From: JAHIEZ01 sp964598275
GTDB lineage: Bacteria > Patescibacteriota > Microgenomatia > UBA12405
Length of the DNA: 6,813 bases
NCBI GenBank assembly: GCA_964598275.1
Contig: CAZRAZ010000034.1
Span: 1 to 6,813, forward strand
Direction: 5' to 3'
Both the position numbers and the translations under genes were made by a program. Positions within the stretch are counted from its first letter, which is position 1. Each line of letters starts with the position of its first letter. The notes under the pieces were generated by a model that worked only from the letters and a program-made list of their open reading frames with translations, was not told the DNA's origin and did no database searches. This document shows, in pieces, positions 1-5,551 of the stretch.

Positions 1-663
1 CAAAAAATTGCCAACGTTTTGTCTTTTTATACGCTGTTTGCCAATAAAACCAAATGCTGGCAAGGGTATTTACCTAATTCGACCCAGTTGTTTGCCAGTG
101 GAAATCTGGCTTTTTATTTCGGACCGTCCTGGCGGGTGTTTAATATTGGGGAGATGAACCCGAGTTTGGACTACGGAGTGGCCAGAGTGCCTCAATTGCC
201 GACCTTGACAGAGGCGGGGCCGGAGGATATGGAGAATTTAGGAAACGAAAGTTTGACCAATATTTCCTGGTCGAGTTATTGGGTGGAGGGGGTAAATAAT
301 AAAAGTGATAAAAAAAGCGAGGCATTTTTATTCCTGGAATTTTTGACCAGAAAGGAAAACTTGGCAAAAATGTATGAAAGCGGATCGCAAATTAGAGCTT
401 TTGGAGAGATTTCTCCAAGAAAAAGTATGATCGAAGAGATGAGAGCAAATACGAAGGTGGCGCCATTTGTGGAAGGAGCAGACATGGCTTTTAGCGGATG
501 GACAAACTCAAGAACTTTTGATGACGGGTTAAATGACCGAATGAATCAGTATTTTAAAGATGCAATCAACTCGATGGTACTTCAAGGAAATAGCGTGGAA
601 GGGGCGATGCCGGCTTTAAGAAGCGGCATTGGGCAAATAGTTAATCAATATGGCTTAAAATAG
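1..663 (+). CDS. ABC transporter extracellular solute-binding protein, C-terminal part (5' end outside window)
   Basis: The reading frame is open from the first base (Gln-Lys-Ile-Ala-Asn-Val-Leu...) to a TAG at 661-663, so the gene begins upstream and about 220 C-terminal residues are visible. The TTG at 19 is an internal codon, not a start. The pattern fits the C-terminal lobe of family-1 (MalE/UgpB-like) sugar-binding proteins: 'FASGNLAFYFGPSWR' near visible residue 31, followed by an 'ARVPQLP' strand, a Trp/Ser-rich patch (SWSSYWVEG), a helix resembling 'AFLFLEFLTRKENLAKMYE', and a final helical segment with 'MNQYFKDAIN' and 'AMPALRSGIGQIVNQYG'. Such proteins sit outside the membrane, usually as lipoproteins, and deliver substrate to an ABC permease. 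Neither the signal peptide nor the permease genes are in the window, so the substrate cannot be named. Family assignment is confident; sugar specificity is inference. Confidence 0.85.
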   Translation, partial: QKIANVLSFYTLFANKTKCWQGYLPNSTQLFASGNLAFYFGPSWRVFNIGEMNPSLDYGVARVPQLPTLTEAGPEDMENLGNESLTNISWSSYWVEGVNNKSDKKSEAFLFLEFLTRKENLAKMYESGSQIRAFGEISPRKSMIEEMRANTKVAPFVEGADMAFSGWTNSRTFDDGLNDRMNQYFKDAINSMVLQGNSVEGAMPALRSGIGQIVNQYGLK

Positions 664-1317
664 ATGATTTTAGTCAATTTTAAAATTTATAAAGAAAGTT
701 TTGGGCAAGGAGCGATTGAGTTGGCAAAGGCGTGTTATAGGGTAGCCAAAAAAACAGGAGTGGAAATAATACCGGTGGTATCGGCGATTTCGGCTTACAT
801 GATAAAAAAAGAGCTGGGAGGAAAGGTGTTTTTGCAAAATGTAGATGAAGATTTAGAGGGGGCTAAAACAGGGAGAATTTCGATGACAGAGGCGGTGACC
901 TGGGGAATTGACGGAACGATTGTTAATCATGCCGAATGCCGAAAAAAGCCGGGAACAATAAGAAGGATGATAAAAAACAGGCCGGATGGATTTTGTCTGG
1001 TGGTTTGTCTGCAAACTTTGGGACAGGCGGAAAAATGGGGCAGAAAATTAAAAAGCGACTATATTGCCTATGAACCAAAAGAATTAATCGGCAGTAAGGA
1101 AAAATCGGTGGCAACGGAAAAGGCAAGCAGTATTGAGAAAATGGTAAAGCTGGTGGGAGAAGGCAGATTGATTGTGGGGGCGGGCATAAGAAGCAAAAAA
1201 GATGTAGAAGTAGTGATGAAGATGGGGGCGGCGGGCATATTAGTAGCTTCGGGAGTGGTGACTGATGAAGACCCGGAAGGTCGATTGGTAGAATTGACAG
1301 AGGGATTTTGTGTATAA
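664..1317 (+). CDS. tpiA: Triosephosphate isomerase, short archaeal-type
   Basis: Predicted 217-residue enzyme interconverting dihydroxyacetone phosphate and glyceraldehyde 3-phosphate in glycolysis/gluconeogenesis, cytoplasmic. The active-site set is visible: 'VNFK' (Asn5, Lys7), the electrophile His89 in 'IVNHAE', catalytic Glu137 in 'AYEPKELIG' on mobile loop 6, and phosphate-binding loops 'VGAGI' (171-175) and 'GILVASGVV' (191-199). The length is well below the roughly 250 residues of ordinary bacterial TpiA. The motifs 'NHAE', 'YEPxELIG' and 'ASGVV' match the shorter archaeal-type isomerase. ATG 664 immediately follows the TAG of the solute-binding gene with no spacer and no visible Shine-Dalgarno sequence, suggesting translational coupling within one transcript. 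Loop 6 reads 'ELIGSKEK' where archaeal enzymes often have 'ELIGTG', a modest deviation. The product call is confident; archaeal-type placement is from motif recall, not a tree. Confidence 0.92.
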   Translation: MILVNFKIYKESFGQGAIELAKACYRVAKKTGVEIIPVVSAISAYMIKKELGGKVFLQNVDEDLEGAKTGRISMTEAVTWGIDGTIVNHAECRKKPGTIRRMIKNRPDGFCLVVCLQTLGQAEKWGRKLKSDYIAYEPKELIGSKEKSVATEKASSIEKMVKLVGEGRLIVGAGIRSKKDVEVVMKMGAAGILVASGVVTDEDPEGRLVELTEGFCV

Positions 1318-1318
1318 T
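1313..1318 (+). promoter_or_regulatory. Possible -10 element ahead of the SPFH gene
   Basis: TATAAT occurs exactly at the tpiA stop codon, ending 11 bases before the SPFH ATG. TTGACA is present at 1294-1299, but the spacer is only 13 bp, too short for a standard promoter. If used, it would give a very short leader. The alternative is simple read-through from tpiA. Confidence 0.25.
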
Positions 1319-1329
1319 TAGAAACTGCT

Positions 1330-2016
1330 ATGGCATCAATTGATAATCTATTAGTATCGCTTTTTGTAGACGAAATAGTCGGCGGTTTTATTGTAACCGT
1401 GCCTCCGGGGCACGTGGGTTGTATTTATAGCATATTTAGAGGAGTGATCAAAAATGTGTGGTATCCGGGAATGCATTTTAAAATTCCGATTATTCATCGG
1501 GTGAAACTGTTTAACGCTCAACTGATTGAGTACACCATCAGCAAAGATGTGATTTTAAAGGATGACGGTAAGGAAATTATGGGAGATGAGGTGATAAATG
1601 CAGTGACGGCAGATAATAAATTCGTGTCGGTAGAGGCGACGGTACTGATTAAATTAGACACGGAAAGATTGCCGGAAATTTGGCAGAATATCGGAGAAAA
1701 TTTTGTCAGTAAGGTTGTCAGGCCGGTGACCAGAAGCCGGATTAGAAAGGTAATCACCAACTATAATTTGGCAATGGCTTTGTCGACGGAAAGGACGAAA
1801 ATTGAAGATGAAATAAAAGAAGAACTGCAACAATCTTTGGCGGGACACGGTTTACATGTGGATAATTTTTATTTAAGTTCGCTGACTCCGATTGAGGGAA
1901 ATGTGATGGAGGAAGCGGTGGAAAATGTAAGGGAAGAGCCTGAATTGCCAAAAACTAAAGAGGAAATTGAGAATAGCAGAGAAATAAGCGGGAACGTACC
2001 GGAACGAAGAAGTTAA
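1330..2016 (+). CDS. SPFH/band-7 (prohibitin-like) domain protein, short form
   Basis: A 228-residue protein with a recognisable SPFH domain. It begins 'VTVPPGHVGCIY' (22-33), then 'VWYPGMHFKIPIIHRV' (43-58), the central beta-rich part 'VTADNKFVSVEATVLIKLD' (92-110), and the amphipathic helical region 'LSTERTKIEDEIKEEL' (151-166) typical of prohibitin/stomatin proteins. Family members usually form ring-like membrane-bound oligomers involved in membrane organisation or protease control. The usual N-terminal transmembrane helix is not clear here: residues 7-24 are hydrophobic but broken by Asp14 and Glu15. The long C-terminal coiled coil is replaced by a short acidic, charged tail (193-228). 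ATG 1330 is 12 bases past the tpiA stop, which is itself the nearest in-frame stop upstream, so a longer N-terminus is impossible. It is probably co-transcribed with tpiA. The specific role is unknown. Confidence 0.85.
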   Translation: MASIDNLLVSLFVDEIVGGFIVTVPPGHVGCIYSIFRGVIKNVWYPGMHFKIPIIHRVKLFNAQLIEYTISKDVILKDDGKEIMGDEVINAVTADNKFVSVEATVLIKLDTERLPEIWQNIGENFVSKVVRPVTRSRIRKVITNYNLAMALSTERTKIEDEIKEELQQSLAGHGLHVDNFYLSSLTPIEGNVMEEAVENVREEPELPKTKEEIENSREISGNVPERRS

Positions 2017-2024
2017 CTATCCGG

Positions 2025-2645
2025 TTAGCCTGCTAGGGTGAGGGCGTAGATTTGGCAATTTTTGGGAAAGGCAAGAGCAGCAGAATGAATAGTAGCGCCG
2101 GTGGTGTAGACGTCATCAAAAAGAATAACGTTGGGAGGTGGTGGTGAAAGTAAGCGGAAAGAATTGACAGGGTTTTTGATTCTTTGGGCTGGAGGAAGTT
2201 TGACTTGGGGAAGAAGAGAACGAGTGCGAATAAGAAGATCGGGGGAAAATGAAAGATGAAGAGATTTGGCGATGTTTTGGGCTAAAAGTGATGACTGGTT
2301 GAAGCCGCGCCAGCGCCAGCGACGAGGATGGAGAGGAATGGGGAGGATGCTAAAGTTGTTGTCTTGCCAGAAAGACAAGAGATGAGGAAAGGTGAATTTG
2401 AGGTGAGCGGAGGCAAGATGGGCAAGTTCGGGGACTTGGTGACTGACAAAATTGTATTTGAGGGCAGTTAAGTTGGCACGAAGAGGGTGATGATAACGAA
2501 AAAGAGACAAAAGACCGGCAAGGGGCGGGGGCGGAAAGGGATTGAAAGCAAGATGGGTAAGTTTTTGTTGACAGCGGGGACAGAGATAGAAATCGGGACG
2601 ATGACAAGCGTAGCAGTTGACGGGGAATAAAATATCAAGAAGCAT
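2025..2645 (-). CDS. comF: ComF/ComFC-family phosphoribosyltransferase-like protein
   Basis: A 206-residue protein of the ComF family, needed for DNA uptake in transformable bacteria and found widely with less defined roles. It starts with the family's 'MLLDILFPVNCYACH' and a four-cysteine zinc-binding set, C11-x2-C14 and C22-x2-C25. Next come 'LPIPLHPRRWRWRGFNQS' (101-118) and the phosphoribosyl-pyrophosphate-binding signature 'ILFDDVYTTGAT' (174-185) with paired aspartates 177-178. Start ATG at 2645 was chosen because it aligns with the family N-terminus; the frame stays open to 2873, but that extension lies antisense to the membrane protein gene and has no homology I recognise. It ends 8 bp from the stop of the convergent SPFH gene. 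The protein is rich in Pro, His, Ser and Leu, reflecting the C-rich minus strand. The family call is strong; a role in competence is not shown by the window. Confidence 0.88.
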   Translation of the reverse strand: MLLDILFPVNCYACHRPDFYLCPRCQQKLTHLAFNPFPPPPLAGLLSLFRYHHPLRANLTALKYNFVSHQVPELAHLASAHLKFTFPHLLSFWQDNNFSILPIPLHPRRWRWRGFNQSSLLAQNIAKSLHLSFSPDLLIRTRSLLPQVKLPPAQRIKNPVNSFRLLSPPPPNVILFDDVYTTGATIHSAALAFPKNCQIYALTLAG

Positions 2646-2663
2646 AAAATAATTGTAGAATAT

Positions 2664-3677
2664 GTGATGAGAGTTATGTTGCCCCTGAAGCAAAATGCCA
2701 GCGAATTGGTTTTGATTATGATGATGACGGCGATTGGAACGGTGCTTTTGACCAGATTGTGTTTGGATATGACAGATTATCCGATGGTGGGAGGCGAGGT
2801 GTGGCATATAGCCCATTTGACCTGGGGCGGAACCTTGATGCTGTTTGGCATGGTGCTGGCTTTGATTACTCACGGAGAAAGGTATAAAAAAATTGCGGCG
2901 GGCGGATTTGGAATCGGCTGGGGTTGGTTTATTGATGAGGCAGGAAAATATTTGTCGGTGGATAATGACTATTTTTTTCAGCCGGCGATTGTGGTGATGT
3001 ACATATTTTTTATTCTAATGTTTTTGCTTTACCGTTTTTTGGAAAGAAATAGAGTAAAAAACCCAAAAGTATTATTGTATCAGGCACTAGCAAACCTGGA
3101 AGAGATAACGGAAAAAGATCTGGAGAAAAAAGAAAAAAGAGAATTGATAAAAAACTTAGACAGAATTGCAAAAAGGGTGGATCCAACAATTAAGTTTTTT
3201 GTGGTTGGTTTGAAAAATTTAATTAGAAAGGTGGAAGTAATAGAAGATAAAAGAGAAAAATGGAATCAAAGATGGTGGAGAGAGGTGAAAAAATTTTCTT
3301 ATCATCGGGTGTTTAGAAAGAAATTTGTATTGGTCTTGCTTTTGGTTTTGGCGTTAATTTATGCAATTGGGGGAGTATACGATGCAATAGTTTTTGGTAA
3401 ATATTTGTTTTTGAGGGAGTGGAACGGCTGGATGTTTGGGTTGAAAATATTTTTTGATTTGGTAACTTCGGCGCTGTTTATGGTGGGAATTTATTGGGTT
3501 TGGCGGAAGAAAAAAAACAGGGGCATGATTTATTTTCGTCAAGGATTACTGGTAAACATATTTTTGTCGTCGGTGTTTAAGTTTTATCTGGAACAATTTT
3601 CGGGAGTATTTAGTTTGATAGCAAGCGTGGTGATACTGATGGGATTGGGCAGATTGAGAAAAGAGCGGATAATTTAG
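2664..3677 (+). CDS. Multi-pass membrane protein of unknown function with a GxGWxxFIDExGK motif
   Basis: A 337-residue integral membrane protein without a function I can name. Hydrophobic segments are visible at about 14-35, 49-70, 76-92, 106-125, 221-245, 257-280 and 311-330, with a possible further one at 290-308. Between the N-terminal and C-terminal membrane blocks lies a charged, probably cytoplasmic helical region (126-220) rich in Lys and Glu ('EEITEKDLEKKEKRE', 'REKWNQRWWREVKK'). The best-conserved-looking part is 'GFGIGWGWFIDEAGKYLS' followed by 'DNDYFFQPA' (81-107). I recall similar 'FIDEVGKF...DNDYFF' stretches in uncharacterised membrane proteins of Actinobacteria and CPR bacteria. 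The start is GTG 2664; ATG 2667 or 2676 are equally possible, as none has a Shine-Dalgarno sequence. It stands divergent from comF with 18 bp between starts and is followed by the tmRNA promoter. Confidence 0.8.
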   Translation: MMRVMLPLKQNASELVLIMMMTAIGTVLLTRLCLDMTDYPMVGGEVWHIAHLTWGGTLMLFGMVLALITHGERYKKIAAGGFGIGWGWFIDEAGKYLSVDNDYFFQPAIVVMYIFFILMFLLYRFLERNRVKNPKVLLYQALANLEEITEKDLEKKEKRELIKNLDRIAKRVDPTIKFFVVGLKNLIRKVEVIEDKREKWNQRWWREVKKFSYHRVFRKKFVLVLLLVLALIYAIGGVYDAIVFGKYLFLREWNGWMFGLKIFFDLVTSALFMVGIYWVWRKKKNRGMIYFRQGLLVNIFLSSVFKFYLEQFSGVFSLIASVVILMGLGRLRKERII

Positions 3678-3705
3678 AGATTTATAAGGTATTTTGTAGG
3701 TTTTC

Positions 3706-3714
3706 TGATATAAT
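3706..3714 (+). promoter_or_regulatory. Extended -10 promoter of ssrA
   Basis: The sequence TGATATAAT is a perfect TGn-TATAAT extended -10 element. Its last base is eight bases before position 3723, the predicted 5' end of the tmRNA, so transcription would begin at or very near the mature end. No TTGACA-like -35 is seen at 16-18 bp spacing, which is acceptable for an extended -10 promoter. The stretch 3678-3705 between the membrane gene stop and this element is A/T-rich and holds nothing else I recognise. Confidence 0.75.
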
Positions 3715-3768
3715 ATGGGCACGGAGATGTATTGCATCGACGGAAAAGATCTTTAAAAAATGGCAAGC

Positions 3769-3801
3769 CGACTTTGAAAGCAGTCGCTAAACAGATTTCA
3801 A
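3769..3801 (+). other. tmRNA pseudoknot PK1
   Basis: Stem 1 is CGACT (3769-3773) with AGTCG (3782-3786). The loop bases TTGAAA (3774-3779) then pair with TTTCAA (3796-3801), giving a classical H-type pseudoknot just before the tag-reading region. In known tmRNAs PK1 occupies exactly this place, about ten nucleotides before the resume codon, which supports the tmRNA call and limits where the tag frame can begin. Confidence 0.8.
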
Positions 3802-3810
3802 GAAGAAAAT

Positions 3811-3924
3811 GCCAAAATTGAAAAATTTGGTTTTGATTTAGCTAACGTAGTTACCGATAAATTCGGCGAACTAGAACAATCATTGTTTGGAGGTCAAACT
3901 CCTGCAGTGATTGCTGTTTGCTAA
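3811..3924 (+). other. Putative tmRNA proteolysis-tag reading frame (37 codons plus TAA)
   Basis: Nine nucleotides after PK1 a GCC codon (3811-3813) opens a frame of 37 sense codons ending at TAA 3922-3924. The product would begin AKIEKFGFDL and end TPAVIAVC, a hydrophobic end comparable in position to the ALAA-type degrons, though finishing in Cys. Alanine resume codons are usual, and the stop falls in the P5 loop, as it does in or near P5 in known tmRNAs. The rival frame through CCA 3812 gives PKLKNLVLI and stops at TAG 3839-3841, a more typical tag length. I prefer the long frame but cannot exclude the short one. Confidence 0.55.
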
Positions 3925-3964
3925 GTTGAACATCCGGTCAGTCCCCTATTCCAGAGGAGGTTGA
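3894..3964 (+). other. tmRNA helix P5 enclosing the tag stop codon
   Basis: TCAAACTCCT (3894-3903) pairs with AGGAGGTTGA (3955-3964) in nine of ten positions, with one A-G mismatch at 3898/3960. The candidate tag stop at 3922-3924 lies inside. The bases just before the 3' strand, ATTCCAG (3948-3954), can pair with CTGGAAT (3981-3987), which would make an adjoining pseudoknot in the PK2 position. The pairing was found by eye. Confidence 0.6.
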
Positions 3965-4162
3965 TTGGGTGTCAAATAAACTGGAATGCTGTCAAAATAA
4001 TTTTGGTTTTGTTTTGATAAAAGATTCACGAGAGTGGAAAATAACCAACCTTCAGAAATTTTTCTTGTTAATTTTTGAAGATTTAGCTAAACAAGATAAG
4101 CTTGTAGAAGTTTTTTAAAATCGATTTCGGACCCAGGGTCGTTACCTGGCATCTCCTCCACG

Positions 4163-5551
4163 TTAGGCGCCGAGCCAACAGTGTAAGCAGAGTTGGTTTT
4201 TGGATAGACCGATAGCTTTGACCATGGATTCTATGGGTAGATATTTTAAGGAAGTGACGCCGATTTCTTGTCTGATATGGTCGACCATTTTGCGGTATTT
4301 TGGGGAATTGCTGTCGGTAAATTGGTCGATTGATTGAGGAGTAGAAAAGCTTTTTTTGATGGCACGACGGGCGGCCAGTTCTGCCTTGGTGCGGGTGGAA
4401 AGAAGATAAGGACAGGGAAACATAAGAGGAGGACAGGCAATACGAACATGAATTTCTTTGGCTCCACAATCCCAAAGTTTTTTGATGGCCTGATTTTTTA
4501 ACTGGGTACCTCTGACAATGGAGTCGTCACAAATAACGATACTTTTACCTTTAATGATGTCGGGGATGGGAATGAGTTTCATTTGGGCGATTTGGTCGCG
4601 GACGAATTGATCGGGGGGGGTGTAACTGCGACCATAACCGGGGGTGTATTTGACCAAGGCGCGGCGATAAGGAATGCCGGAGCCAATGGCATAACCCAGG
4701 CCGTGAGCAATGCCGGAGTCGGGAATACCCGTAACAAAATCGGCTTTGATATTGTCGTTTTGGGCCAAAGCAATACCACAACGTTGTCTGACAGATTCAA
4801 CGGAAATATTTTGATAGGAAGAAGCGGGGTAGCCGGTGTAAATCCAAAGAAAAGAGCAGATTTTTTGGGAATTTCGGCCTGATTGCAGATTTTTCAGAAG
4901 ACCAGTTTTGCTTAAAAGAACAATTTGATCAGGAGTTAATTCCATTTTTATTTTGTAGCCTAAATTGGGAAAAGCACAGGTTTCGGAAGAAACAGCTAAA
5001 CTACTACCTTTTTGACCGATAGTAAGAGTATTGCGACCAAGGGGGTCACGGGCGACATAAAGACCTTTGGGGGTTAAAACCAATAAGGACAGAGAGCCTT
5101 TGATTTGAGAAAAGAGATGGTTGATACCATCGACAACATTTTGTTTTTGAGCAATAATTTTGCCGGCAACTTCAGTAGGATTAATTTGACCATCACTTAA
5201 CTCGGAAAAACTGCCACCTTGGGCCATGATTTTTTTGACCAATTGATTTTTGTTGATAATCAGGCCGGAAGTGACCAGGGCAAAGGTGCCAAAAGAAGAA
5301 GAAATGATGATGGGCTGGGGCTCGTTGTCGGAGATAACGCCAATACCCATAGAACCTTTCATCTGATCTATTTCGGCGGCAAATCTGGATTTAAATTGGG
5401 AGGTGCTGATATTGTGAATACTGCGATAGAGGCGGTGGTTGCTAATGGCTAGACCGGCTTTCTCTGTACCCAGATGCGATTGGTAATCAGTACCGTAAAA
5501 AAGAGTTTGATTGCAATTTGCTAAACCGACAACGCCAAATAAACCACTCAT
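4163..5551 (-). CDS. purF: PurF-like amidophosphoribosyltransferase homologue lacking the glutaminase nucleophile
   Basis: A 462-residue homologue of glutamine PRPP amidotransferase, the first committed enzyme of purine synthesis. The N-terminal Ntn-hydrolase-like domain spans about 2-215. The phosphoribosyltransferase domain follows, with PRPP motif 'IVICDDSIVRGTQ' (338-350), 'GIPDSGIAHGLGYA' (275-288) and 'VRIACPPLMFPC' (369-380). Cys232, Cys380, Cys455 and Cys458 match the four cluster cysteines of B. subtilis-type Fe-S PurF. The protein begins MSGLFGVVG where active PurF has MCGI: Ser2 replaces the catalytic Cys. The regions for Arg73, Asn101 and Asp127 (E. coli numbering) read 'GVISDNEPQP', 'VTSGLI' and 'INPTEV'. 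ATG 5551 was chosen because it aligns with the family start and overlaps the smpB stop as ATGA; the open frame upstream to 5656 lies within smpB. AAGG about ten bases before ATG may serve as a weak Shine-Dalgarno site. I recall a related MSG-starting PurF-like group with 'GTDYHSHLGT' in anaerobic bacteria. Whether it makes phosphoribosylamine is uncertain. Confidence 0.87.
   Translation of the reverse strand: MSGLFGVVGLANCNQTLFYGTDYQSHLGTEKAGLAISNHRLYRSIHNISTSQFKSRFAAEIDQMKGSMGIGVISDNEPQPIIISSSFGTFALVTSGLIINKNQLVKKIMAQGGSFSELSDGQINPTEVAGKIIAQKQNVVDGINHLFSQIKGSLSLLVLTPKGLYVARDPLGRNTLTIGQKGSSLAVSSETCAFPNLGYKIKMELTPDQIVLLSKTGLLKNLQSGRNSQKICSFLWIYTGYPASSYQNISVESVRQRCGIALAQNDNIKADFVTGIPDSGIAHGLGYAIGSGIPYRRALVKYTPGYGRSYTPPDQFVRDQIAQMKLIPIPDIIKGKSIVICDDSIVRGTQLKNQAIKKLWDCGAKEIHVRIACPPLMFPCPYLLSTRTKAELAARRAIKKSFSTPQSIDQFTDSNSPKYRKMVDHIRQEIGVTSLKYLPIESMVKAIGLSKNQLCLHCWLGA

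Larger units (their letters stand above)
3723..4160 (+). ncRNA. ssrA: Transfer-messenger RNA (tmRNA), two-ended non-permuted form
   Basis: A 438-nt RNA that, with SmpB, rescues ribosomes stalled on broken mRNAs and adds a degradation tag. The 5' end GGAGATG (3723-3729) pairs perfectly with CATCTCC (4150-4156), followed by T4157 and an encoded CCA (4158-4160). The hallmark 'ATCGACGG' lies at 3736-3743. The T stem CCAGG/CCTGG (4133-4137/4145-4149) encloses a 7-nt loop. Helix P2 forms between 3748-3760 and 4111-4122 (one bulge), continued by 3764-3768 with 4100-4104. Pseudoknot PK1, helix P5 and a GAGA-capped hairpin (4025-4038) follow in the expected order. Oddities: acceptor pair 3-70 is A-U rather than G-U, the discriminator is U rather than A, and the T-loop is GTCGTTA rather than TTCRANY-like. 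It ends 2 bp from the stop of the convergent purF-like gene, with no terminator visible. tmRNA identity is secure; full activity is inferred. Confidence 0.93.

Noticed and set aside
2017..2024. Bidirectional terminator between the SPFH gene and comF
   Set aside because: Only 8 bp separate the stops, and the nearby TAAC/GTTA pairing is too weak and lacks a T-run.
2646..2873. 76-residue N-terminal extension of the comF frame
   Set aside because: It is antisense to the first 70 codons of the membrane protein gene, is a His/Gln/Asn-rich shadow translation, and the family N-terminus aligns exactly at ATG 2645.
3802..3924. Small protein-coding gene in the region between the membrane gene and purF
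   Set aside because: The frame has no start codon or ribosome site and lies exactly where a tmRNA tag frame belongs, between PK1 and P5.
4133..4160. T-arm and CCA end read as an ordinary tRNA gene
   Set aside because: The matching 5' acceptor strand is about 420 bases upstream and is followed by the tmRNA hallmark ATCGACGG, PK1 and P2, so this is tmRNA and not a tRNA.
4083..4475. Minus-strand 130-codon open frame across the tmRNA 3' end and purF
   Set aside because: Shadow of the purF-like gene in another frame; the part beyond 4163 is tmRNA structure, and the translation has no family features.
4583..4882. Plus-strand 99-codon open frame rich in Gly, Ala and Val
   Set aside because: Antisense to the conserved PRPP-site region of the purF-like gene; its composition is explained by the Gly/Pro-rich codons on the other strand.
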